Assembly: GCA_021234155.1 (NCBI GenBank)
Contig: JAJEKV010000063.1
Location: forward strand, 7,398,095 to 7,462,094
Reading direction: 5' to 3'
Length of the DNA: 64,000 bases
Source of the DNA: Isoetes taiwanensis
Taxonomy: Eukaryota; Streptophyta; Lycopodiopsida; Isoetales; Isoetaceae
Shown here: positions 41,801-51,775 of the stretch, piece by piece
Layout: each line of letters opens with the position of its first letter
Numbering within the stretch: position 1 is the first letter of the stretch
The notes under the pieces: generated by a model
Told to the model about the DNA's origin: nothing
Database searches by the model: none
The model's input: the letters and a program-made list of their open reading frames with translations, nothing else
Program-made: the position numbers and the translations under genes

Positions 41801-42330
41801 TCCCGCACCCCATCAGATGGCTAAGACCTAAGGGCTTCCAATTTGCGATACAATGCCTCTAACACCTCTCTCTCTCTCTTGCCGTGCTCTCCGACTTCCC
41901 CACGACTTGGCAAATGCCTTGACCTCAGCTAAGGCCTGCACCATTCCCGCCATCCCGAAATTATCCCGGAAGGTACGAAACCAGATCTGTTGGCATTCCC
42001 AAGAGAAATCAGCATCCTTCAGGTAAGCGGTATTCAACTTGAACACAGTGCGGCTCGGCCTGGCTGCAGTCGCTCCCTGGGAGATTAACTGAGGAAAATG
42101 GTCAGAGACCGCGGTAGACAAAATGTCCGCCCGCCTGAGCTGAGGCACCTGGTCCGCTGCTAGGGTATTAACATAGCATCTGTCGTGTTGAGCATACGCC
42201 CGACTGGCCCCCGTCCACTGATTACACCACGCAAATGAAGAGTCGCCCGCCGCCTCTGCCAGATGCAAGGAGTCCAGCAACATCACCCACTGCTGCCGCT
42301 CAAAACCCTGCACAATTTCCGCTGCCATTC
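38888..42330 (-). mobile_element. GC-rich L1-type LINE, 5' truncated
   Basis: Runs from within the endonuclease (about 42330) to a 3' poly(A) tail, seen as a T run at 38888-38913 on plus. The interior is far richer in G+C than its AT-rich surroundings, with sharp edges at both ends. No clear target duplication was found. Its zinc-finger tail parallels the fragment at 28840-29455, and its RT lead-in parallels 58572-58672. Confidence 0.88.
39002..42328 (-). pseudogene. L1-type LINE ORF2: endonuclease end, RT, zf-RVT
   Basis: Minus strand, high to low. The endonuclease tail (41828-42328) has LLDSLHLAEAAGD, FAWCNQW and AVSDHFPQL. A linker (41443-41808) has VGITWLQEGDTNSRMFVRDA. The RT has CPGLDDIPVEFFQQYWDWVG, LNTGCISLIPK, DWRPITLLSAVYKIIAKAL and MQSGFIPGRQILSNV (40864-41418), then VRQGCPLVPFLFTIVAEAL and the active-site motif SQYVDDSFLFL (39771-40862). 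LWQIVHPSLRVNMWVHR and CPMCGACVETLEHCMFLC (zf-RVT) complete it. The catalytic motif is YVDD. Frame breaks near 40863, 41440, 41810 and in the tail make it a pseudogene. No ORF1 because of 5' truncation. Confidence 0.88.
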
Positions 42331-43225
42331 AATTGTTTTAGGGACATATGGTTTATGGTTTCAAGAATTGTTATTTTTACATCCATATCAAATCCCCCTG
42401 GAACCCCTGTTATTTTGCTACATATTGATGGAGGAGGAGGAGAAGGAGGAGCGGGATAGATTTTCTAATATCCACGAAGATCAATTGACCATAGAACCCA
42501 TACAGTGTGCTAATACAACCATTATTGCTAGGACTAAGAAACCCTTACCGTGAACGGATTTCAAGGAAAAAAATTGTAGTAATGATGATATTAGACAGTC
42601 AGTAATTAATGAGTTTGTACAAAGAAGGTCATGGTAACTATTGATAGCTCAACAATTGAAGATGTACAGCTAGTACCTCAAGTACATATAATGTTAAGTT
42701 ATGCATAGATGGTGCTTTGAGAAGTTGTGGAAGCATATAGAATGTAATGCTAATGTCAAATAACGATTCTTGGTCATCACAAAAGCAAGAAATATCAAAA
42801 GTGTATGATTTTCATCTTCAATAACATAAAACTATCAACTTGCACATAATCTCACCTCCCATGGCAATCGTAGCAACTCTTACCTTGCTTTGTGGGACCA
42901 TGTATGAATTGATGCAATAGCTATAAGCTTTTTTCTAGACAAGGAAGCAAGCAAATAAGCTTGTGGCCCTTGTCTCAAAGTGGGGCTTATATGTACATGA
43001 TAATGACCGGTTTCAACTTGGGCCAAGGCATGTGCATCCCATAATTTTTGAAAAAATATGACCATCTAGATAGTAAGTTTAGGATCAAAACTTATATAAA
43101 CATCATGCCTCGTTTTTATTGCATAGACTAGCGAGCAAACCATGTACTATAATGCCCTTTCCGACACCTTTTCACCGCCATGGCAAGCGCTAGAAGAAGG
43201 TACATATCCTCATCCATGTTTTGCA
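42331..43225. other. No feature recognised
   Basis: AT-rich apart from a GGAGGAGGAGGAGAAGG patch near 42430. Short frames only. Confidence 0.4.
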
Positions 43226-43229
43226 TCTT

Positions 43230-43950
43230 TTATATATAGTGGATATGGCACTTCATGGCAGAATGTTTAGGAGGCCAAAACCATGTCTCTTGTAAAACAA
43301 TAGCATCTGTAGTTTCCACTCCTACGTTGTAAGTGAGAAGGGATTTTGTCACATGTTCTAAACTCTCCCAGACGTTAGCACTAATGGCAGACCCCAACAA
43401 TTCAGAACCATGTAGTAAAACGTGCTTTTCGAACCCTATACTAAAGCCCGAAACAAGTGGGCTTTTCGTGACCAATCATGAATCTGTATGTACGAAAATA
43501 ATTATGTTGATTGTATAAAGTGCTCACGCGCTTGGTGATACACTATTTCCAAAGTGTGTTCTTATGGAACTCTACACTAAGATATTTATAGCTACCTATA
43601 ATTTCAACTTCGTGGCTATCATAGTGCAAATTTAGAACAGTATGCTGAGAAGAAAGAACTACCAAGAGTTTGGACTTTTGAAGATTAACGCGCAACCTTG
43701 TGTTCTCACAAAAAGTGTGCAGGGCATGTAAATGTTGTTGCATACTAGAAACTATATGTGCCATAAGCGAAACATCATTAGCATACATAAGTTCGTTGAT
43801 GATGTAGTATGCCAAATGGGGTCCTCTGCCACCATGATTATCAATGTGCAAGTCGAAGAGTTTAGGAAATAGAGGACAACCCTAACATACTCTAATGTTG
43901 CTTGGGTACTTGATGTTGAAACCCAGTGGTGATTGAGCAAGGCCATCTTA
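43230..43950 (-). pseudogene. LINE RT and C-terminal fragment
   Basis: The minus frame at 43543-43851 gives ELMYANDVSLMAH, then MQQHLHALHTFCENTRLRVN and KSKLLVVLSS, so the catalytic YADD is changed to YAND. At 43230-43475 SAISANVWESLEHVTKSLLT matches the post-RT region of the LINE at 21663 (LSLDTWKRVEKIQKKFLM). It belongs to the same broad LINE lineage. Inactive. Confidence 0.75.
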
Positions 43951-43959
43951 AATGGAGAG

Positions 43960-45900
43960 AATTGGATGATATACCGAGCTACTTTAATTTGTTGCTTTTT
44001 ACTGAATCTTCTTCAAAGATTATTTGATTCTTTGGCTTGTGCATTCATGGACATACGTTGTTCTTATTCGGCAAGTAGTGTAGGCGTGTGGACTTGAGAC
44101 TAGTGCAAAGGCATTGAAGATTGCAGAAGAAGATTAGATCGAGCAATATCATACAAAATGGGCACAGGTTATGATGATGAGGAAGGATACAATAATGAAG
44201 ATGGTGGCTCCATTATTGATAGATTATGACTGCATGAAGTTGAAGAACCTAATGATATGCCGTCCGATGAAAGGTGAAGAGCCTAGAAAATTCGTAGCTT
44301 ACCTGTGATAGCTTAGGCATTTACCCTATACAAGGCTAACATGCTTCTGGTTCTATTGCAGGTAACTGGATTTCCTACTCCTTGTGATGTTTTCCGTATC
44401 TTATCAAGTATTTTGGTGGGCTACACGAGATTTCAAGTGAATATTAGAACTAAGAACAAGATGTTTTAAATTATTCATGTATTTTACAAATGTGGCCTAT
44501 TGTATTATTTTGGGAAGTTATTGTATAACATTGTATTAATGTAAGTAATAATATGAATAATAGGAAGAACTTTTTGCCATTTGACCATTTAGGTCTCGAC
44601 CCTTATTTTATAGTATGTTTGCCTATTGGTTGCCATCTGGCCAACCCTCTTCATCATTACATCAAGTGCGACTGGCCTCCCTTCTTCATAATCCCATTGA
44701 GAAGTATTTTCTCCTATTGCATGGTTAATCCTGTTGGATTAGCACGAAATTTGTTGAGAAGTAGACCATAGAGATGATTTTGAAGAGTTGTTTATGGTAT
44801 GTCATAGTGTATTGTCATCATTTCTGATGGATAATAATACATCATCAACAAAATCAATTGCCTTTTACAAGCCCTCCTTGGATAAGACCTCCCTCTTGAA
44901 ATATCTAACCTTGTTAGGGCTCAATTCTTCATGCAAATCTTCTTTAGAGGGTAATAGGTTTTGAAGACTTCTTCTTCTTCTTGCTGACAGAGGCAGGAAC
45001 TATATCATATAATCAGGAGCTGTTGTAGAGGCACAACATATGATCTCTTCATAATATTCACATTAGAAAGGAAAAGCAAAGACAGAGATAAGAACTGGAA
45101 GAGCATGACTGCTGGAAGGGGAGGAAGCATAATTTATAGTAGAATTTTGCTTGAATAATAATTGAATTAAAGGTTAGAAGTAGGCCATATTATCAATCTA
45201 AGAGACATGGCATTTCAGCGATCAGATGCACAAAAGCTCTACATGAGGCATGAATACAAGCAATTCGTGCAAGTTTTCAAAAAGCATGAAGGTAAATAAT
45301 TTATTTGGCTGCAAATTTGCTTTAATAATTCAACGATTTACGTTGTATTGTGTTACTTTGCACCTTTGAACATGAATATGTAGCATAATAACAGGGGGTT
45401 TTCTTTGTGTTTTTGTACGCTTTTCACAAAGGTTTTCCTAAGATTTCATGGCGTATTCGAATAGATGTACTAATGCGTACATCTAGAGTGCACCATTTCT
45501 TAGTCGTTGATTTAGCTTTTTTTTTTCAATGGTCCAACATCCAAGGGCTCACAACAAAAGCCCTCTTTTTATTTTAGTTGCCATTTTCAGAGTTTTGCAT
45601 GCAAGCATCGTGCGATCATGTTTTAGGGTTAGGAAGAAAGAAGACAATGCTGCAGGGTTTGAACATGCTTCAAGATTCAGCATTCGGCTTCAAGAAAATT
45701 TTGTTCAGATTTTGGTTCAAGAGGGCGGTTGTGATATGCTTCATCGCAGGGACCGCTTGGGTCCAGCGGATTTTTTTTGTCAGAACTGGACAGAGTTCGC
45801 TTTGCCACAACAATTGCGTTGATATCGATTGCCGGGTAATATGGGACCACTTTTTCCCGCACTCCATTTATCCGCCAATGCTGATTACATATAACATATA
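43960..45900. other. No gene recognised
   Basis: AT-rich with a few short frames (44553-44771, 45529-45822) lacking motifs. Confidence 0.4.
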
Positions 45901-45929
45901 ACAGCCTCATCAATGGCCTCTGCCGGGGC

Positions 45930-47150
45930 AAACAAAATGGAGAAGGCGCATGAGGTTTTGGCAAGAGATGTGCAAAAAGGGATACAAGCCCCGATATTTT
46001 CACGGCCACCACTTTGATTAGAGGGCTCAAGAACGCCGGGCTAAGTCAGATGAGGCACTATTTAAACCGGATGGGGCCTTGGATCTTCCGGACGAAATGG
46101 TAGAAAGAAAGATTCATCCAGATTTGGATGTGCCTTGTAATTGTGCGAATCAATCGAGATCTAGTAGATTTTTTTGACGAGGGTGCGTAAGCTTTCGACA
46201 ACACATAGATTCTAAGTTTATTGGCGGGATGAAGTCAAGCTTCTTTTGAAAGAGGATTCGGAGGCTACAAATGATCTGCGAGAGGAGATAAAACTTTGAT
46301 CATACCTGAGGAACATCCGAACCATTTCAAGACTTTATAGAATACCGGATATTTAGGCGTGGGTCTCTCTTTGATCTATTTTTGGCATGCTAAGAGGAAA
46401 AGCGTCTTTTGTCATCTTGGTAAGTACACTCAAGTCACCTTATCCATTCCCGCTATAGGCAAAATATCCATTTTAGTTGTTGCGTTTATGCTATATAACT
46501 GGACAAGGTATTCTATGGTAAAGGTTTGCATGTCTTGCAACAATGCCCACTTAAATTACAGGGTAATTATGCGTAGCCCTCAAAGATGATGAACTTGATA
46601 GCTATGTTTCGTAAACATGATGTGATGTATGATTGATTCATTTCCTACAGGATCTTTAGCTAATATCACCGATTCATGTGTTCATGGGGTGCAATAGAGA
46701 TGACTAAAGATGCAAGTCGCGATTCACCGGTATTAATTTCGCATTATAAGAGAGCAGAGGATGTTTTAGATCTTGAAGATTAGATCTTCAAGATTGTTTC
46801 ACTTAATGTGAAATGCAAGATATAGGAGATTCATCTACGAGATGGGCCTTTTGATAGATGAGAATATTCCATCTATAGAATACCTGGCCTTTGATAATGA
46901 GCCATAAGTGGCTGATGACATGTCTTGATCTGATAGACTCATTGGTAATATGTTAGATAGGATGCCTTTCAGCTCGAGAACCATGAGTGAGAATGGTCGC
47001 AAAACCGGTATTTTCACATATAATACTTTGTTAGATGGATTTTTAAGGCTGGTAGAATTGAGAAAGCACATGAGCTATCAAGGAGATGATTTAAGGTCGC
47101 ATTTCGAACATGACCGCTGCGGTCTTGCACGACAGCCATGATGGTCTTGG
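45930..47150 (+). pseudogene. PPR (pentatricopeptide repeat) gene remnant
   Basis: Several plus-strand pieces carry the 35-residue PPR signature in shifting frames: KAHEVLARDVQKG and MCKKGYKP near 45945-45995, LPDEMVERKIHPDL near 46090-46130, then GIFTYNTLLDGF near 47010 and KAGRIEKAHELSRR near 47045-47090. 'FTYNTLLDGF..AGRIEKA.EL' is canonical for organelle-targeted plant PPR proteins. Stops and frame changes are frequent and no start or targeting peptide is visible. Confidence 0.7.
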
Positions 47151-48176
47151 ATTTCATGCAAGCCTGTTTGTGGTAAAGTTTTTACTTCATAGATGTCTTT
47201 TGCTCGTTTTTAATGGCCATTGTGTTGCATTTGCCTAAATATCCTTTTTTCCTTTCAACTGGGTTGTCATATACCGGCACAGATCTTTGGACCTCATTCT
47301 CTCGTTTTCTGAATTCTCAATGTTAATCTTGAATCTTTATGACCGGTACGCAATAATGTCCAAGATGGATGCTTAGTCTATATCCATGTGCTACTTTGTT
47401 TTTAGTATCTTAGCATTGGGTCTGTTGTATGACTCAACCTGCCACAATGGATTCACAAGCTCATCTCATGCAGTGCCAACATTTAAAGAGAGGCCATCCA
47501 TATGTTGGGCAGCAGCTGCTTCCGACTTCGAAAGTGCAGACCCTAATGATGTATTATCATCTAAGAGGCCTAATAGATCCGAAAATGGGCTTTTGGCAGA
47601 GGTACAATAAATAAATCTGCAGCTATTCTTCCAGAATTTGGCTGTGCTCTGTTGGTCATTGTAACGGACTTTCCTGAATGTTATTGAAAATGCTAACAAG
47701 GCAACAGTGCCTCGGGTTCACATTTAAAATCATTTTCCAAGCGCTGGCCGTGAATGAAACTTCATTTTTTGCATACTAGAGGTGGAGTTTAATATTGAGT
47801 TTTGACTTAATATGAATCTTTGGCAGGTTAGAAAGAAAAAGAGAGAGTTGGCATCAATAATGATGAAGATAATAAATGGTTTTTTTTTGGAAAAAACATA
47901 CCGCAAATTCACGTGCCTATGTTTGCTTTATTAGGGCCCGAAGGGCCCAAAATTTTTTTTAATATAACAATCAACATACAAAATACTATAAGGTTTGAGA
48001 CAATGTACTTAATGGTGTTAATTTTGTACATGTATTGTAAATATATTTTTTGAGCTCTCGCTGCCCTACGTAACCCCCCGTGTGAATATGCACCCAAACC
48101 AAAGGGGGTTTAAGGGGGATTTTAATTTAAATGTGTTAAATGCAATGGTTTGTGTTAATAATGTTAATGGTAGTTG
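47151..48176. other. Sequence up to the copia breakpoint
   Basis: An unrecognised plus frame (47386-47610) includes SDFESADPNDVLSSKRPNRS. A short palindrome GGGCCCGAAGGGCCC lies near 47933. At 48168-48177 the minus strand begins CACAACTACC directly next to the LTR remnant. No typical transposon end could be proven. Confidence 0.35.
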
Positions 48177-48252
48177 TGCCACTGCTTCTCATGAATATAA
48201 GATGACAATTTTCTAAATTCCTTATAATATGACATGACTCACATTTTCAACA
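48177..48252 (-). repeat. Copia 3' LTR remnant (first 76 bp)
   Basis: Appears identical to 57805-57880 and follows the polypurine tract. It stops at GCAGTGGCA, where unrelated sequence begins. The rest of this LTR is at 12862-13488. Confidence 0.93.
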
Positions 48253-48275
48253 CTTCCCCTTCATGTCATATCTCC

Positions 48276-48742
48276 TTATGTCATATCTGAATCTGTATGC
48301 ATGATTTGCTTTCTGAGTTCAGTGAACCTTTTCTCTGCCAGAACCTTTGTCAAAATATCTGCTACCTGTTTATCTGTACTAATATAATTCACTTGGATCA
48401 ATCCTTTGCATACTGCATCCCTAATGAAATGCATTTCTAATTCTATATGCTTCGACCTTTCATGCATTTTTGGATTTACGGTCATGGCTATGCGGCTTTG
48501 TAATTGTCACATAGTATCTCACTAGAGTTTGGTCGCTCAATTCCAAGTTCCAAAATTAACCTCCTTTCCCATATTAGTTCTTTTTGCACATAATGTGGGT
48601 GAGGCATACTAAACCTTCCGCGATGAGACAATGCTATAGATGATTGTTTTTGCACTTCCAAGCTACAAGACCTCCTCCAAGCATCATAAGGTATCCTCGA
48701 TGTTGATTTTCTTGCATCTAAATCTCCTGCCGGTCAAGATCA
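48276..48742 (-). pseudogene. Copia RNase H, C-terminal part
   Basis: Downstream of the nested insert: GGGLVAWKCK, ELIWERRLILELGIE, EILCDNYKAA, then NPKMHERSKHIELEMHFIRD, YISTDKQVADILTKVLAEKR and a terminal basic helix. The domain is split by the insert exactly where the family reads 'LTAFCDADWAG', so its first Asp codon region is displaced. Several frame shifts. Confidence 0.85.
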
Positions 48743-48747
48743 CAAAA

Positions 48748-49813
48748 AATGTCGTCGATTCGCGTAGCTTAATCGCATTTCTTTCAAGACGAAGCATGCA
48801 TGCATTGCATCGTCGCATGCATGCATCGCATGCGTTTTGGGCCGTTCTTCCGGGTTAGGCGTTTGCTACTTATTGCGGAATTCTTCATCGACGTTTCATC
48901 GGGCTTCCTCTTCTCAGCATACCTTATTCTCTTTGAATTGTTTCGAGGCGGGGAGGGGCTTCTTCCGCCCGTTTGGCTAATTGGCGTTGCTTTCCTCGCT
49001 GTCCTTTTAGGCCTTTAGCCTTCATCCCGTGACCTTCGCCCTCGATCCTAGTTTGTTAAGGAAGTCCTTTGGTATTCGGGCTCTTTGTTGGTTTCATGCG
49101 GTGCAGTTGCAAGAATGTCGTCGATTCGGCGTAGCGGAATCGCATTCTTGCTCAAGACGAGCATGCATGCATTGCATCGCCGTGATGCATGCATCGTTTT
49201 TTGGGCCATTCTTCCGGTTACGCGTTTGCTACTTATTGCGGAATTCTTCATCGACGTTTCATCGCCTTCCTCTCTCTCTCAGTGATACCTTATTCTCTTT
49301 GAACCCACCCTCCCCCTTTCTTTGTTTATTATATTTTGTACAAGTTCTATTTTTTCATGTTTTTCCACCCGGTGGGTGATGCTTTTTTCCGCCTTGGGTG
49401 ATGCTATTCTCCTGGTATGTTTCTCGTTTATTGTGTTGGTGATGTGTGTACGGGGTTGGTTGAGCGCCATCCGTTTTGACTTCTCCATGCGGGGGTTTTT
49501 TGGAGCGATTCTATGCCTTACGTTTGTCTAAGCCCCTTGCCGAAGGCTTATCACTAGGGTTTTTCCTCGAAAACCCGAAAGGGCGGGTTTTTTAATCCCG
49601 GTGATAAGCTTTCTTCGGCGGTACATCAGCCACTCATCTATTAGCATTGTATTTGTTTTTGGGGTCCAAATGATATAATTGGATTTTCCCTTTTTTTTTC
49701 GTGGGTAGTTCGCATGTGTGCGGCTATCCACTGTCCACCATTGTAGAAATCTGCTGAGATGAATGCGAAGCCTATCTATCGGGCGCTTTGTTGGTTTCAT
49801 GCGAGTCGCAGTG
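48748..49813. mobile_element. GC-rich structured insert of unknown class in the copia RNase H
   Basis: Flanked by CAAAA on both sides (48743-48747 and 49814-49818), a 5-bp target duplication; removing one copy and the insert restores the RNase H reading order. It begins AATGTCGTCGATTCG and ends GCGAGTCGCAGTG. It is a head-to-tail partial dimer: 48748-49113 and 49114-49813 both start AATGTCGTCGATTCG, share GCATGCATGCATTGCATCG and TTGCTACTTATTGCGGAATT, and both end near GTTGGTTTCATGCG. It contains a large hairpin (49539-49619). No ORF resembles a transposition protein. G+C is much higher than in its host. Confidence 0.75.
49539..49619. other. Large nested hairpin
   Basis: GCCGAAGGCTTATCAC (49539-49554) pairs with GTGATAAGC...TTCGGC (49601-49619) with a few unpaired bases. 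The loop folds again: GGGTTTT with AAAACCC (49557-49576), or CCCGAAAGGGCGGG. It may act as a structured RNA or cruciform. Confidence 0.7.
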
Positions 49814-49818
49814 CAAAA

Positions 49819-50776
49819 TGCAGTCAATATTAAGTTTTTTGAATTGTATGCAATTCCCATATCAATAGTGCCTTTTAAATATCTCAGAACACGTTTTGCA
49901 GCAATCCAATGATCCTTCCCTGGATCATTGTTGTATCTACTGAGCATGTTTACACTATGAGCAATATCTGGCCTTGTGCAATTAGCAACATAGGCTAGGC
50001 ATCCTGTTAAAGATCTATATGAAATCTTCTCCATGATTTTCCTTTCTTCATCATTTTTAGGACACATGTCAAGAGAAAGCTTACATCCTGGTGCAGCAGG
50101 AGTTTTACTAATATTGCATTCTTTCATTTTAAATTTTTCAAGCATACCGACCTCTTTTTGAGTTAAAATGATGGTACCTTTATCTCTATTTCTTGACACC
50201 TCAATCCCTAAAAACTTTGTAAGTTCTCCAAGGTCTGACATTTCAAATCTGCTTTTCAACAACCTTTTGCATATCAATAAACATTTTTTTCCTTTTGCCA
50301 CCATAATGTTGTCATCAACATATAAAGCAATAATGCAATCGGCCGCCTTGACATTCAAATTTATACAAATTCCCATCATTCAAAAACTTAACAAATCCTT
50401 GTTCAATAAGATAAGAATCCATGCATTTGTACCATTCTCTAGGAGATTGTCTTAGCCCATAAAGCGCCCTTTTCAATTTCCAAACCTTATCTTCCCTTGC
50501 TCAAATCCCGGTGCTTGTTTCATGAAAATTTCCTCATCTAATTTTGCATTTAAGAAAGTTTTTACATCCATGTGATGCACTTCTAGATTCCATGCATTTG
50601 CCAAAGCCGGTAGCATTCGACATTTGCTCATTTTTACTAAAGGAGAAAAAGTTTCATCAAAATCCTGACCTTTTTTCTGTGAGAACCCCTGTGCAACCAG
50701 CCTGGCTTTGTATTTAGGTGATTTACCATCTGCTCCAGTTTTGATTCTGAAAATCCATTTATTGCCTACTATATTC
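49819..50776 (-). pseudogene. Copia reverse transcriptase
   Basis: Pieces in order: WIFRIKTGADG, YKARLVAQGFSQKKGQDFDE, FSPLVKMSKCRMLPALANAW, LEVHHMDVKTFLNAKLDEEI, then the catalytic IIALYVDDNIMVA (about 50310-50340), SDLGELTKFLGIEV, PAAPGCKLS, YRSLTGCLAYVANCTRPDIA and AKRVLRYLKGTIDMG. The 'F.N..L.E.I.M' and YVDD motifs are typical copia. Several frame shifts; the YVDD is intact. It runs into RNase H, where the 1.07-kb insert sits. Confidence 0.88.
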
Positions 50777-51595
50777 TTACCCTCCGAGTGTTCTTTGTTT
50801 CAAAGGTGTCATCCCGACAAAAGAATCCATTTCCTCTTTCATAGCATTTAGCCACTGCTCTTTGTCATTTGAAACTAGAACATCATCTAAGGTTTTTGGC
50901 ACTTCTGGGTTTAGATGCATCAAAATTTCAAAAATATTGTTTACCTCATGCTCCTGTTCAATTTGCAATCTCTTACTCCTTCCAGCTTCATCACGACCAT
51001 GCATCTCAGTCTCAAATTTCAAGCCTACTTGGAGTTTTTGCACTTCTGTCATTCTTTTCTTTTTTACTTGAGGTTGTTGTTGAACTACAGGTACAGATCT
51101 TTCAACCTGACTTGTATCTATTGATTCTTCTTCACCTTCCCTAAAGAGTCTTCAATTTCTTCCTGAATTTCGTTTGTGTTTCAGCCCGGCCTCAAAGATC
51201 ATCATCCTCAGATCAATCTCATTTACTTTGTTAGTAGATACAGTCTTAGCATTCTGTTGACCAACTTAACATTTTCAAAGCAGCTTTATAGGTCTAGATA
51301 ATTCTTTGTAAACTTGTCCCTCATCAAAGGAAACATCTCGACTAATAATTACCCTTCTTGCTTTAGGATCATATAACCTATAAGCCTTGGACTGATTATC
51401 ATATCCTACTAGATATGTAATTAGAGCCCGATCATCTAATTTTTTTCTGTTTTCCTTTGGTATATGAACAAATGCTAAGCATCCATACACTCTCAAATTT
51501 TCATAATTTGGTTTCCTTCCTGACCAAAGCATATCAGGAATTCCACCATGTGTACTAGCAGATGGCAACATGTTTTGAATAGTCACAGCAGTTTG
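50777..51595 (-). pseudogene. Copia integrase C-terminal part and linker
   Basis: Resumes the interrupted frame with QTAVTIQNMLPSA (51595 downward), then DMLWSGRKPNYENLRVYGC, LITYLVGYDNQSKAYRLYDP and IISRDVSFDE. The linker before RT includes PKTLDDVLVSNDKEQWLNAM and EEMDSF. Frame changes lie near 51275 and 50777. Confidence 0.85.
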
Positions 51596-51775
51596 AACTG
51601 AAGGCATTCACCATTAGACTGAGGGAATTCAAGGGCTGGATTAAAAGATGGGGCAGAGAATGGTTTAAAGAGAAGAGGAAGGAGAAATGTGAGATTTATC
51701 TCAAGATCAGTGAAATAAGAAGGAAACTTTTTCAGGATAAGAACAACAAACTGGCATAGCAAGAAGAGGAAGAGC

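Noticed and set aside
46907-46945. CTGATGA resembling a hammerhead ribozyme core
   Set aside because: No GAAA partner or stems I-III at suitable spacing. The unknown insert at 48748-49813 was also checked as a possible retrozyme and lacks a hammerhead core.
47933-47948. GGGCCCGAAGGGCCC palindrome as a terminator or element end
   Set aside because: Too short, with no partner or flanking duplication.
48748-49813. Reading the insert as an LTR retrotransposon (TRIM) or Helitron
   Set aside because: The repeats are tandem rather than terminal, there is no primer-binding site or polypurine tract, and a 5-bp duplication rules out a typical Helitron.
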